Origin: an uncultured Eubacteriales bacterium
Lineage (GTDB): Bacteria; Bacillota; Clostridia; Oscillospirales; CAG-272
Length of the DNA stretch: 6,049 bases
Reading direction: 5' to 3'
NCBI GenBank assembly: GCA_900321265.1
Contig: ONVJ01000124.1
Span: forward strand, 1-6,049
Below are positions 1-5,727 of the stretch, piece after piece. The translations under genes and the position numbers were made by a program. Position 1 is the first letter of the stretch. Every line of letters starts with the position of its first letter. The notes beneath the pieces were generated by a model that was not told the DNA's origin, did no database searches, and saw only the letters and a list, made by a program, of their open reading frames with translations.

Positions 1-25
1 CACGGTTTCCCGGCCGTGACATGTG

Positions 26-70
26 CGGGGCTGTCAAAAAAGTCCGACTTTTTTGACAGCCCCGTTTTAT
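26..70 (+). terminator. Perfect 18-bp hairpin with short T tract, terminator-like
   Basis: Arms 26-43 and 47-64 are perfectly complementary (18 bp) around a 3-nt loop (44-46). The base of the stem is GC-rich (CGGGGCTGTC) and the top is an A6/T6 block. On the plus strand the stem is followed by TTTTATTTC, a modest T tract, so the geometry of an intrinsic terminator fits rightward transcripts entering from outside the window. Read on the minus strand the hairpin lies about 30 nt past the stop codon of the surface-protein gene, but no T run follows it there. It may still stop or protect the 3' end of the leftward operon, and it is the only candidate structure near that end. Convergent genes sharing one hairpin would explain the position, but the left-hand gene is not visible. 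Confidence 0.7.
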
Positions 71-94
71 TTCATTGCATCAGGCGCGGTCGGG

Positions 95-1126
95 TCAGTC
101 CTTCTTTATCTTTGCGACTGCCGCGACGGCGGGAACAGCCAGTGCGAAGAGCGCGAGGATGATGAAGACGACTGTGTTGTCGCCTGTCGTCGGGTTGGTA
201 CCCGGCTGCGTCGCGGGGACTGTCGTGGTCGCTCCGCTCTCGGGTGTCGTCGCGGGGACGGTCTCAGCTTCAGTCGCTGCCGGTTTTTCGGTCAGGACGA
301 GGAAGTGCGGGGCAAATGTGGCAACCCAGCCGTCCTGATCTTTGATGGTGTTCTTGGCTTCCTCGCTGAGAATGGTGCGGAACTGGACTGTTCCCTTGTT
401 CCCGGCGGCATCGTAGCCGATGGCTTCGTATGATACGAAGAAGGAATCGGGCACCGAAGTGATCGATGTCTCTCCGGTGGGATTACCGTCTGCGCCGTAG
501 ATTTTCTGCGCGGCGGGGATCTTCTCTTTGAGGAGCTTTACCTCGTACACTGTGGTTCCCTTGTCGTCATACCTCTTGGCAGCGTCTCCGCCGTAGATCG
601 AGGCATCGTATTTGAACTGGTCCTTGCCGTTGAATTTGCCCTGATCGTTATAGGTGAGGACGGTATTTGCCCTGAAGAGAGTAAGGTCTTCCTTGATGTT
701 CAGCGTGAGCATCTGACGGTCCATGCAGGTATAGAACTTGTCGCCTACATTGAAGCCGAACATAAACTGAACGTTGCTTCCGGCTGCCGTTCCTCTGTAC
801 CTGTAATAGGGCTCGGACACCTCCACTCCGAGGTAGATGGCGTCATCGGTAACGGTAATGCCGAATCTGACCGATTTGATAATGGCCTTGCTGGCATCAT
901 CGACGAATCTGAAGCCTGCGGTCCCTTCCTTCTGTTCGAATACGTTCTGGTATTCGCCGTCGTCGAAGACGCCGTCGAGAGCCGGAGCGTCGCCGCCGAG
1001 GTAGCCTTCAAGTTTTACCTGTCCGTATGCGGAATAGTCCGTGGGTACTACGGCCGCCGAGGCTGCAACCGAAAGCAGTACGGCAAGCGCAATGACGCTC
1101 GCAATGATGATCGCGTTTTTTTTCAT
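95..1126 (-). CDS. Secreted CBM9/DOMON-like protein with sortase-type cell-wall anchor
   Basis: This is a 343-residue exported protein. Residues 1-24 form a signal peptide: KKN, then a hydrophobic core, with an A-S-A cleavage site near residue 24. Residues about 36-275 look like a beta-sandwich of the CBM9/DOMON type. Visible cues are ALDGVFDDGEY (49-59), DDAIYLGVEVSE (94-105), NVQFMFGFNVGD (118-129) and VYEVKLLKEKIP (193-204). A Thr/Pro/Glu-rich linker (about 284-310) leads to NPTTGD (311-316), a hydrophobic segment (319-338) and the basic tail KIKKD, the layout of an LPXTG-like sorting signal. The protein is therefore probably attached to the cell wall by a sortase. In the family this fold often binds sugars or haem; no ligand can be assigned here. 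The start is supported by AAAAAAGGAGT about 9 nt upstream, in an A-rich stretch. It is the last gene of the leftward set, 54 nt after the metallo-beta-lactamase gene. The export and anchor calls are firm; the fold is a moderate-confidence call. Confidence 0.82.
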   Translation of the reverse strand: MKKNAIIIASVIALAVLLSVAASAAVVPTDYSAYGQVKLEGYLGGDAPALDGVFDDGEYQNVFEQKEGTAGFRFVDDASKAIIKSVRFGITVTDDAIYLGVEVSEPYYRYRGTAAGSNVQFMFGFNVGDKFYTCMDRQMLTLNIKEDLTLFRANTVLTYNDQGKFNGKDQFKYDASIYGGDAAKRYDDKGTTVYEVKLLKEKIPAAQKIYGADGNPTGETSITSVPDSFFVSYEAIGYDAAGNKGTVQFRTILSEEAKNTIKDQDGWVATFAPHFLVLTEKPAATEAETVPATTPESGATTTVPATQPGTNPTTGDNTVVFIILALFALAVPAVAAVAKIKKD

Positions 1127-1180
1127 GGCATGAGACTCCTTTTTTATTTTTTTTAAGGATTTTCGTTCAACCCAAGCCGG

Positions 1181-3052
1181 TCAGGGCAGAGGTTTCATGT
1201 TCGCGACAGCCGAGCCTACCGTGTAGGGCAGCGGGAATACCGTCACAGACCCCTCGGGACCGGCGATATAGACCTCTTTGAAATTCGGGTTGGCGGGGCT
1301 GAAGAGGACGGTGTTGTGGGTCTTTGTCTTGTAAGAGGGATAGGCGACCTGTCCCATCGGCCAGACGAGCGTCGCGGGAGAGATGGCCTTATAGGCGTCC
1401 ATAGTTCCCTTGTCGTTGCCCCAGGTGGTCCCGCCGTGGTGAGCGACCTGAAGCAGATCAGACTTCAGATAGCTTCCGTACATTTTCTTCGAGATCTCGA
1501 AGCCGTTTCCGGTGGCGTCTCCGGTGCTCATATAGACGGTCTCCTTCCCGGTCACCGGGTCCTTGAATGTCATCTTGATGATGAGAGATGTGGTGTTCAG
1601 CGCGTTGCAGAGAGCCGGGCCGAAACTCTCGATGGTATAGAGGACCTCAAGCTTCGCGTCTGCAAAATTGTATTCATGTCCCACATGCGTTATGATCATA
1701 TTTGCTCCCAGCGCGGAAGCGGCGTCATAGACCTGCGTCCAGTTTCCGCCCTCGCCCTCCGACCAGTTGCCCTTGCCTGCCTTCAGGTATGAGTTGATCG
1801 CCAGGTTGCGTTCGCTGTCAGACATGAAGTTGCAGAGGAAATTTTCGACGATGATCCCGGCGTTTTTGATGACGCTGTACTGCTTTACGATCATTCCGTC
1901 GTGGTCGCCGTGAGCGTGTGTGATGATCCAGGCGGCTATCCGCATCCTGCCCCCGGTCGAGGCCAGATAATCCTTCGACTGATCCTTCATGGTATCGACG
2001 AGGAGATTGGCCTGTGCGGCGCGGTTGAAGCCGCCGTCGACGACGATAAAGCGTCCGTCGGTGAGCCTGATAAGGATCGAGAGGCCGTTTCCGGCGTAGG
2101 TCCCGTCGCTCTTCTTGTACTCAAGGCCGAGCATCGAGATCTGCGAGGTCGTGACGACGTTCGTCTTGTTTTCGTCGGTCAGGAGCTTCAGCACGGGTTC
2201 CGAGTACTTTTCCAGAATGATCCTGGTCTGCAGATTGTATTTGTAAAATCCGACGTTGAGGGTGTACTTGTCGTTATAAAAGGTCGCAAAGCTGTTTTCG
2301 GTTATGTCGTTCGAATAAGCCTTTGTAAATCCCAGACTTTCGATCTTCTGCAGATATCTGTCGTAGTCCTCGCGCGAGGTGTTGCCGATGATCATCTCGG
2401 AGCAACTGTCTCCGGGATTGTAGTATGTCGCGGAAAGCGAATCGCCCTCCATGACGGGTATTTCGGCGAGATCGGCGTTGGCCTTGCCCGAGTAGGAAAT
2501 GTCGCGCGGGATCTCGACCGTCGTCTTTCCTCCGGCGATCCCGGCCTGGATTATCGTGTCGATTATGATGTTGCCCGCTCTCGAAATGGCGGTGTCGGTA
2601 TAACCCGCGACGACGATCTTGTTGCCCACAGCCTTTACCGCGTACTCTCCGTAATTAAGCGTCGAGAGGACTTCGGCCGATTCGGCGTAGTCGGTGTTGC
2701 CCACGAGAATCTCAAGGGATTCGCTGTCGTGCACCCCGTCCTTGGTCCAGTCGGTCGACAGCTCGACGATGCTTTCTGTAAAGGCGGAAAAGGATTTGAC
2801 TATCTGTTTTGCGATCGAGACGGTTTCGGATTCTGCTGCGGCCCCTTCGGGACGTATGACTCTCACAAGGGGCTCTTTGTCCTTCAGAAGGCATAGCGTC
2901 GTCGAAGCCGGCGGCTCTGTGGCCTCGACGGTCGTCTCTTCGGTCTCGGTCTGTCCGCCGTCAGGCGGATTCTTTCCGCAGGAAGACAGAGAGAAGGCCG
3001 AGAAGACGGTCAGGATCGCAAGGATCAGGGAAAAAAGGCGAATTTTACTCAT
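1181..3052 (-). CDS. Lipoprotein with extracellular ComEC-like metallo-beta-lactamase domain
   Basis: This is a 623-residue protein. Residues 1-25 are a lipoprotein signal ending in the lipobox LSSC (Cys25), so it should be tethered to the outer face of the membrane. A Thr/Glu-rich linker follows (about 28-52). Residues about 54-190 form a module with the LEILVGNTDYAES signature (113-125), and about 205-285 a small alpha/beta module. Residues about 302-615 are a metallo-beta-lactamase fold. Its metal motifs are intact: IVVDGG (Asp339), THAHGDHDGM (His379, His381, Asp383, His384), STGDA (Asp512) and VAHHGG (His538, His539). The NTTSLIIKM and STGD segments resemble the hydrolase domain of ComEC/Rec2 proteins, but the ComEC membrane channel is absent. 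It is probably a metal-dependent hydrolase or phosphodiesterase with an unknown substrate. An in-frame ATG at 3121 would add 23 residues before the signal peptide. The start at 3052 is preferred because the signal sequence begins there and AAAGGA lies 11 nt upstream. The gene follows the PHP gene by 109 nt. Confidence 0.85.
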   Translation of the reverse strand: MSKIRLFSLILAILTVFSAFSLSSCGKNPPDGGQTETEETTVEATEPPASTTLCLLKDKEPLVRVIRPEGAAAESETVSIAKQIVKSFSAFTESIVELSTDWTKDGVHDSESLEILVGNTDYAESAEVLSTLNYGEYAVKAVGNKIVVAGYTDTAISRAGNIIIDTIIQAGIAGGKTTVEIPRDISYSGKANADLAEIPVMEGDSLSATYYNPGDSCSEMIIGNTSREDYDRYLQKIESLGFTKAYSNDITENSFATFYNDKYTLNVGFYKYNLQTRIILEKYSEPVLKLLTDENKTNVVTTSQISMLGLEYKKSDGTYAGNGLSILIRLTDGRFIVVDGGFNRAAQANLLVDTMKDQSKDYLASTGGRMRIAAWIITHAHGDHDGMIVKQYSVIKNAGIIVENFLCNFMSDSERNLAINSYLKAGKGNWSEGEGGNWTQVYDAASALGANMIITHVGHEYNFADAKLEVLYTIESFGPALCNALNTTSLIIKMTFKDPVTGKETVYMSTGDATGNGFEISKKMYGSYLKSDLLQVAHHGGTTWGNDKGTMDAYKAISPATLVWPMGQVAYPSYKTKTHNTVLFSPANPNFKEVYIAGPEGSVTVFPLPYTVGSAVANMKPLP

Positions 3053-3063
3053 TACAGTCGGTT

Positions 3064-3069
3064 TCCTTT
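3064..3069 (-). promoter_or_regulatory. Shine-Dalgarno site that decides the lipoprotein start
   Basis: AAAGGA on the minus strand lies 11 nt before the ATG at 3052. The alternative in-frame ATG at 3121 is preceded by CGAAAAGCAGGC, which has no good Shine-Dalgarno match. The spacing at 3052 is slightly long but the site is the better one, and the signal peptide begins at this ATG. Confidence 0.6.
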
Positions 3070-3074
3070 GGTAC

Positions 3075-3101
3075 GGTATCCGCACGGCCGCAATCGGTAC
3101 C
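3075..3101 (-). other. Intercistronic hairpin just upstream of the lipoprotein ribosome binding site
   Basis: In the 109-nt gap between the PHP gene and the lipoprotein gene, 3075-3082 and 3095-3101 can pair over 7 bp (GGTA/TACC plus CCG/CGG) with one bulged base at 3079 and a 12-nt loop that contains CGGCCG. The stem ends 5 nt before the Shine-Dalgarno site of the downstream gene. It has no T tract, so it is not a terminator. It could affect mRNA processing or translation of the second half of the operon. It is short and may be chance. Confidence 0.25.
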
Positions 3102-3161
3102 ACGACATTATTTACGGTCATGCCTGCTTTTCGTTTTTGAGTATCCGGATAGGACCGGATA

Positions 3162-4541
3162 TCATTTCTTTATGTCGAAATACTTCTCCAGCATCGCGGG
3201 GATCTGCCCCTTCATGGACAGCAGAACCTTTTCTGCGGAGGCGTCACCGCAGGCGTATCTCTTCAGGTATGTTCCCTCGGCGGAGGTCAGAAGATCGTGG
3301 AGCGGGAAATACTCGTCTTCAAGGAAGGCGGCGTACTTGACCCAGCGGAAATCTCCGACGACGCGGTATTCGGCGCTGATAGTGTCGAGAGCGACCGAAT
3401 ATTTCTTCTTGACCGAATCGATCAGCGCATCCGTCCTGTTCTCGGGCGAGAAGATGAGCGTCGAGCATACCAGACGGTTGCGGTTGTACTCGGTCGATCC
3501 GTGACTGTCGGTGCTGCCGACCACCGGCGGATCGAACCCCCTGACGCGCTCTTCGTAATAGAAGGCGGTCTGGAAGCCGTTGTGCTGGAAGTAGCTCTCT
3601 CCTCCCAGGACCTCGAAGGCATCGAAGGGCTGCCTTTCATATACGAAGCGGAGGAATTTCTCGCTGATCTGCATCGTCGAGCAGAGCCAGTAGGGATGCG
3701 GGAATATCCCCAGCCCTCCGGCCTTCGCGACCTGCTCGTGCTCCCATTCGAGCGCGGCGAAGCTGAGCCTCTCCGACTCGAGTGGCAGCGGGACATCCTT
3801 CGCTCTCTCGGCGATCATCGCCCTGAATTCGACGTCGGTCATCGGCTCGGGGCAGACGCCGTCAAGGCTGCGGACCTCGGGGGAGTTGCCTCTGTCGTCG
3901 CAGTTCTTGTTGGGCTCGACGAGAGCGTTGATGCTCCATTTTCCGCCGAAGTTGACATAGTGCGCGTCGTTCTGCGGCAGATGGATCTCCTCGCCGGTGA
4001 CGATGCGATAATCGGTCAGCGGCGACCGGTCGTCCTTACCGATCCCGAAGGCGGCGCGCGCCTCGAGCGAGGGATAGTATCTCCTGTGATCCGAGATGAC
4101 GGTGAAATCGTATCCGTGGCGCCGGTAGTTGGCTGCGACGACGGCCGGTCCCTCCCTCCCGTCCGAGCGGCAGGTATGCATGTGCAGATCTCCCTTGAAC
4201 GGGTATCTTCCCGCCATGTCGGCGGCGAGGGCGTAGACGCGAAGCTCGAGGAAGCGCTTCTTCTCCCCCTCCCTGAAGAACTGGATGTGATACATCCCCT
4301 CGTTCTTGAAATCGGTGTCGATCCTGACGCATCCGTCGTCAGACGGGGAGACGGCATAGTCCCGGGATCCGTTCGATCCTGGATAGCGGCCGTCCTCGGC
4401 CACCGCCGATTCCCGGATCCTGATGTTCAGTGCCGCGGGAAATGCCGCGTGTACTCCCAGCGGCTTTACCGTGATGTGAGCCGGTCTTCCCGTGAGGAAC
4501 ACCTTCGGGAATATGTCAAAGTCGTATAGTTCCTGTTTCAT
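3162..4541 (-). CDS. PHP-domain metallohydrolase, CehA/McbA-like
   Basis: This is a 459-residue protein with no signal peptide, so it is probably cytoplasmic. Residues 1 to about 112 form an N-terminal domain that looks beta-rich. The PHP domain begins at KGDLHMHTCRSDG, with His120, His122 and Asp127 as likely metal ligands or motif residues. It continues with VISDH (Asp151, His152), GEEIHL (Glu184, Glu185), DAHYVNF (His194), IFPHPYW (His282) and GSTDSHGS (Asp345, His347). All the usual PHP metal-site motifs are therefore present, and a di- or trinuclear metal hydrolase is expected. PHP enzymes cleave phosphoesters; CehA-type members hydrolyse other esters, so the substrate is open. The gene starts 18 nt after the stop of the isomerase gene. 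No clear Shine-Dalgarno is seen before its ATG (CCTGGGCTGGTT), which suggests translational coupling to the gene upstream. An inverted repeat, CAGGG/CCCTG (4554-4568), straddles the upstream stop codon. The family call is firm and the reaction is unknown. Confidence 0.88.
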   Translation of the reverse strand: MKQELYDFDIFPKVFLTGRPAHITVKPLGVHAAFPAALNIRIRESAVAEDGRYPGSNGSRDYAVSPSDDGCVRIDTDFKNEGMYHIQFFREGEKKRFLELRVYALAADMAGRYPFKGDLHMHTCRSDGREGPAVVAANYRRHGYDFTVISDHRRYYPSLEARAAFGIGKDDRSPLTDYRIVTGEEIHLPQNDAHYVNFGGKWSINALVEPNKNCDDRGNSPEVRSLDGVCPEPMTDVEFRAMIAERAKDVPLPLESERLSFAALEWEHEQVAKAGGLGIFPHPYWLCSTMQISEKFLRFVYERQPFDAFEVLGGESYFQHNGFQTAFYYEERVRGFDPPVVGSTDSHGSTEYNRNRLVCSTLIFSPENRTDALIDSVKKKYSVALDTISAEYRVVGDFRWVKYAAFLEDEYFPLHDLLTSAEGTYLKRYACGDASAEKVLLSMKGQIPAMLEKYFDIKK

Positions 4542-4559
4542 AACCAGCCCAGGCAGGGA

Positions 4560-5489
4560 TCAGCCCTGGATCCTCTCGGCGAACACGCGGCCGGTCGCGG
4601 CGATGAGTGAGAGCCAGGGGGCGAGCAGCCTGCTGTCGACGTATCTCGAAGCAATGTACTGACGGAAGGTCTCAAAGGAAAGATCTCCCTCGTATCCTGC
4701 GTCCTTCACTCCCAAGCAGAAGGCGTCCCAGTTGATCGTCCCGGTATAGGGCGCCAGATGAAGATCGCTCTTGCCGTCGTTGTCGTGGATATGGAATGCC
4801 TTTATCCTCTTTCCGAGAGTCGTCAGGTATTTGTACTGGTTCTTGCCGACCAGGTTGAGATGTCCGGTGTCGACGCAGATACCGAAGCATTCCTGTCCGG
4901 CAAGGGCGTTGAGATGGTCGATGAAAGCGACGGCGTCGTATTCGTTCGAGCAGTGGCCTTCGCAGATCGCACCCTCATGACCGTAGAAAAGATTCTCAAG
5001 ACATATAATGACGCCGGTCTCCTTCGCGGTGTCGATCAGCGAGGTATAGATATGCTCGTTTATGGCGTCGATGTCCTTCTGTGTGTGCTTTATGTCGCCG
5101 CGGGTGAGCGAAATTCCGTGTATGATGAGCCTTCCGCAGCCGATCCTGCGGCAGACCTCGAGAGCGACCTTGAAGGTCTCGATGGAATAGTCGACGAAGG
5201 CCGCGGGGGCGTCGGGACGGTATGCCGGAAAAGGCGCGTGCGCCTGATAGATGTAGAGACCGGCATCTCTGATCGCGTCGATGTCGGCCCGGTACCAGTC
5301 GATAACGGCTTCGGGACCCTTCTCGTAGGGATTCTTCCCCTCGTTCATGTGATCCTTCAGATATCCGGCGTTGAAGCAGGTGTCGATGTTGAGATCGATC
5401 GACGAGAAACCGGCTTCTTTGATAAGGCGGTATACCGTCGGTTTGTCAAAATGGCCTACGGCCCCTCCGGACTGGACGCAGAGATTCAT
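4560..5489 (-). CDS. Sugar phosphate isomerase/epimerase (xylose isomerase-like TIM barrel)
   Basis: This is a 309-residue protein of normal length for the family, cytoplasmic and probably metal-dependent. It shows the AP-endonuclease-2/xylose-isomerase-like barrel signature along its length: YQAHAPFP (81-88), CLENLF with Glu165, CVDTGHLNLVG with Asp207 and His210, AFHIHDND with His233 and His235, and LSFETF with Glu273. By comparison with D-tagatose 3-epimerase enzymes, Glu165, Asp207, His233 and Glu273 are the expected metal ligands. The family interconverts ketoses, keto-inositols or hydroxypyruvate, so the exact substrate is not readable. The reading frame is open further upstream, to a TTG at 5576. 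The ATG at 5489 is chosen because GGGAGGA lies 6 nt before it, the barrel starts right there, and the extra 29 residues would be translated from the GC-rich leader. It is the first gene of the leftward operon, with a good promoter about 90 bp upstream. Confidence 0.88.
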   Translation of the reverse strand: MNLCVQSGGAVGHFDKPTVYRLIKEAGFSSIDLNIDTCFNAGYLKDHMNEGKNPYEKGPEAVIDWYRADIDAIRDAGLYIYQAHAPFPAYRPDAPAAFVDYSIETFKVALEVCRRIGCGRLIIHGISLTRGDIKHTQKDIDAINEHIYTSLIDTAKETGVIICLENLFYGHEGAICEGHCSNEYDAVAFIDHLNALAGQECFGICVDTGHLNLVGKNQYKYLTTLGKRIKAFHIHDNDGKSDLHLAPYTGTINWDAFCLGVKDAGYEGDLSFETFRQYIASRYVDSRLLAPWLSLIAATGRVFAERIQG

Positions 5490-5571
5490 AACTGATCCTC
5501 CCGATGAAGAAAATTTGATTTTTGCGGGGCGCCGCGGAGCGGGAGAACCTGCCCGCCGGGACTGCCGCTTA
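5490..5571 (-). promoter_or_regulatory. Structured GC-rich 5' leader that can mask the ribosome binding site
   Basis: The predicted transcript start is near 5571, giving a leader of about 80 nt. Its first part (5568-5524) is very GC-rich, in contrast to the AT-rich promoter just before it. The Shine-Dalgarno GGGAGGA lies at 5502-5496, 6 nt before the ATG. The leader segment GGTTCTCCCG (5549-5540) can pair over 10 contiguous positions with CGGGAGGATC (5503-5494), including two G-U pairs, which would hide the whole site. The same CCCG is also needed for a competing hairpin, GCGGG (5556-5552) with CCCGC (5543-5539) around an 8-nt loop. Two mutually exclusive folds of this kind fit translational control, but no known riboswitch class was recognised. 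The pairing is seen in the sequence; its function is inference. Confidence 0.4.
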
Positions 5572-5577
5572 TACAAA

Positions 5578-5606
5578 ATTATATCATATTTTTACGCTAA
5601 AGTCTA
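5578..5606 (-). promoter_or_regulatory. Sigma-A-type promoter for the leftward operon
   Basis: On the minus strand the -35 is TAGACT (5606-5601; 4 of 6 matches to TTGACA) and the -10 is a perfect TATAAT (5583-5578), with a 17-bp spacer. TGA directly before TATAAT makes an extended -10. Transcription should start around 5571, about 80 nt upstream of the isomerase ATG. Confidence 0.7.
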
Positions 5607-5609
5607 TAT

Positions 5610-5624
5610 GAAAATTTGTTTTTC
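5610..5624. repeat. Short inverted repeat between the two divergent promoters
   Basis: GAAAA (5610-5614) and TTTTC (5620-5624) flank a 5-nt centre. The repeat sits in the 25-bp space between the two outward-facing -35 elements, where a shared regulator could bind. The arms are short and AT-rich, so chance is a real possibility. Confidence 0.2.
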
Positions 5625-5631
5625 GTTCTTA

Positions 5632-5660
5632 TTGCTTTTTTCCCGCAGCTATGTTATAAT
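5632..5660 (+). promoter_or_regulatory. Sigma-A-type promoter for the solute-binding protein gene
   Basis: The -35 is TTGCTT (5632-5637) and the -10 is a perfect TATAAT (5655-5660), with an optimal 17-bp spacer and TGT before the -10 (extended -10). The expected start is near 5667, leaving a leader of about 60 nt before the ATG at 5728. Confidence 0.78.
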
Positions 5661-5713
5661 TATTTTGTAAGACCTTTTTGCGGAAAACAACCGCTCCTGT
5701 TTGCGACCTTATG

Positions 5714-5722
5714 AAAGGAAAG
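5714..5722 (+). promoter_or_regulatory. Shine-Dalgarno site of the solute-binding lipoprotein gene
   Basis: AAAGGAAAG contains AAGGA ending 8 nt before the ATG at 5728. An ATG at 5711 just before it is out of frame and meets TGA after six codons, so it is not a competing start for this protein. Confidence 0.65.
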
Positions 5723-5727
5723 AAAAA

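Noticed and set aside
1..18. Inverted repeat CACGG/CCGTG at the left edge
   Set aside because: It is five base pairs, cut by the window edge, and has no flanking T tract in the window.
1127..1180. Possible promoter (TTGAAC plus an A-rich -10) before the surface-protein gene on the minus strand
   Set aside because: No acceptable TATAAT-like box is found at the right spacing; the A-rich tract is better explained as the region around the Shine-Dalgarno.
3053..3121. 23-residue N-terminal extension of the lipoprotein from the ATG at 3121
   Set aside because: It would place the signal peptide internally, and its upstream sequence is a poor ribosome binding site compared with that at 3064-3069.
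3142..3160. Direct repeat TATCCGG, twice with 10-bp period, including the palindrome TATCCGGATA
   Set aside because: It has only two short copies next to the stop of the PHP gene, with no promoter beside it. Too little to call an operator.
3297..4529. 410-codon plus-strand open frame opposite the PHP gene, and similar long antisense frames at 1901-2896 and 4758-5495
   Set aside because: These lie opposite genes with clear family motifs. Their translations show no recognisable motifs, and GC-biased codon use readily leaves the opposite strand open.
5490..5576. 29-residue N-terminal extension of the isomerase from a TTG at 5576
   Set aside because: The TTG lies at or before the predicted transcript start and has no ribosome binding site, while the ATG at 5489 has a strong one and matches the start of the barrel domain.
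5562..5580. Similarity to the Tn5 mosaic end used in sequencing libraries (adapter contamination or transposon end)
   Set aside because: Only 14 of 19 positions match by eye, with no partner end or target duplication, and the segment forms part of a coherent promoter and leader.
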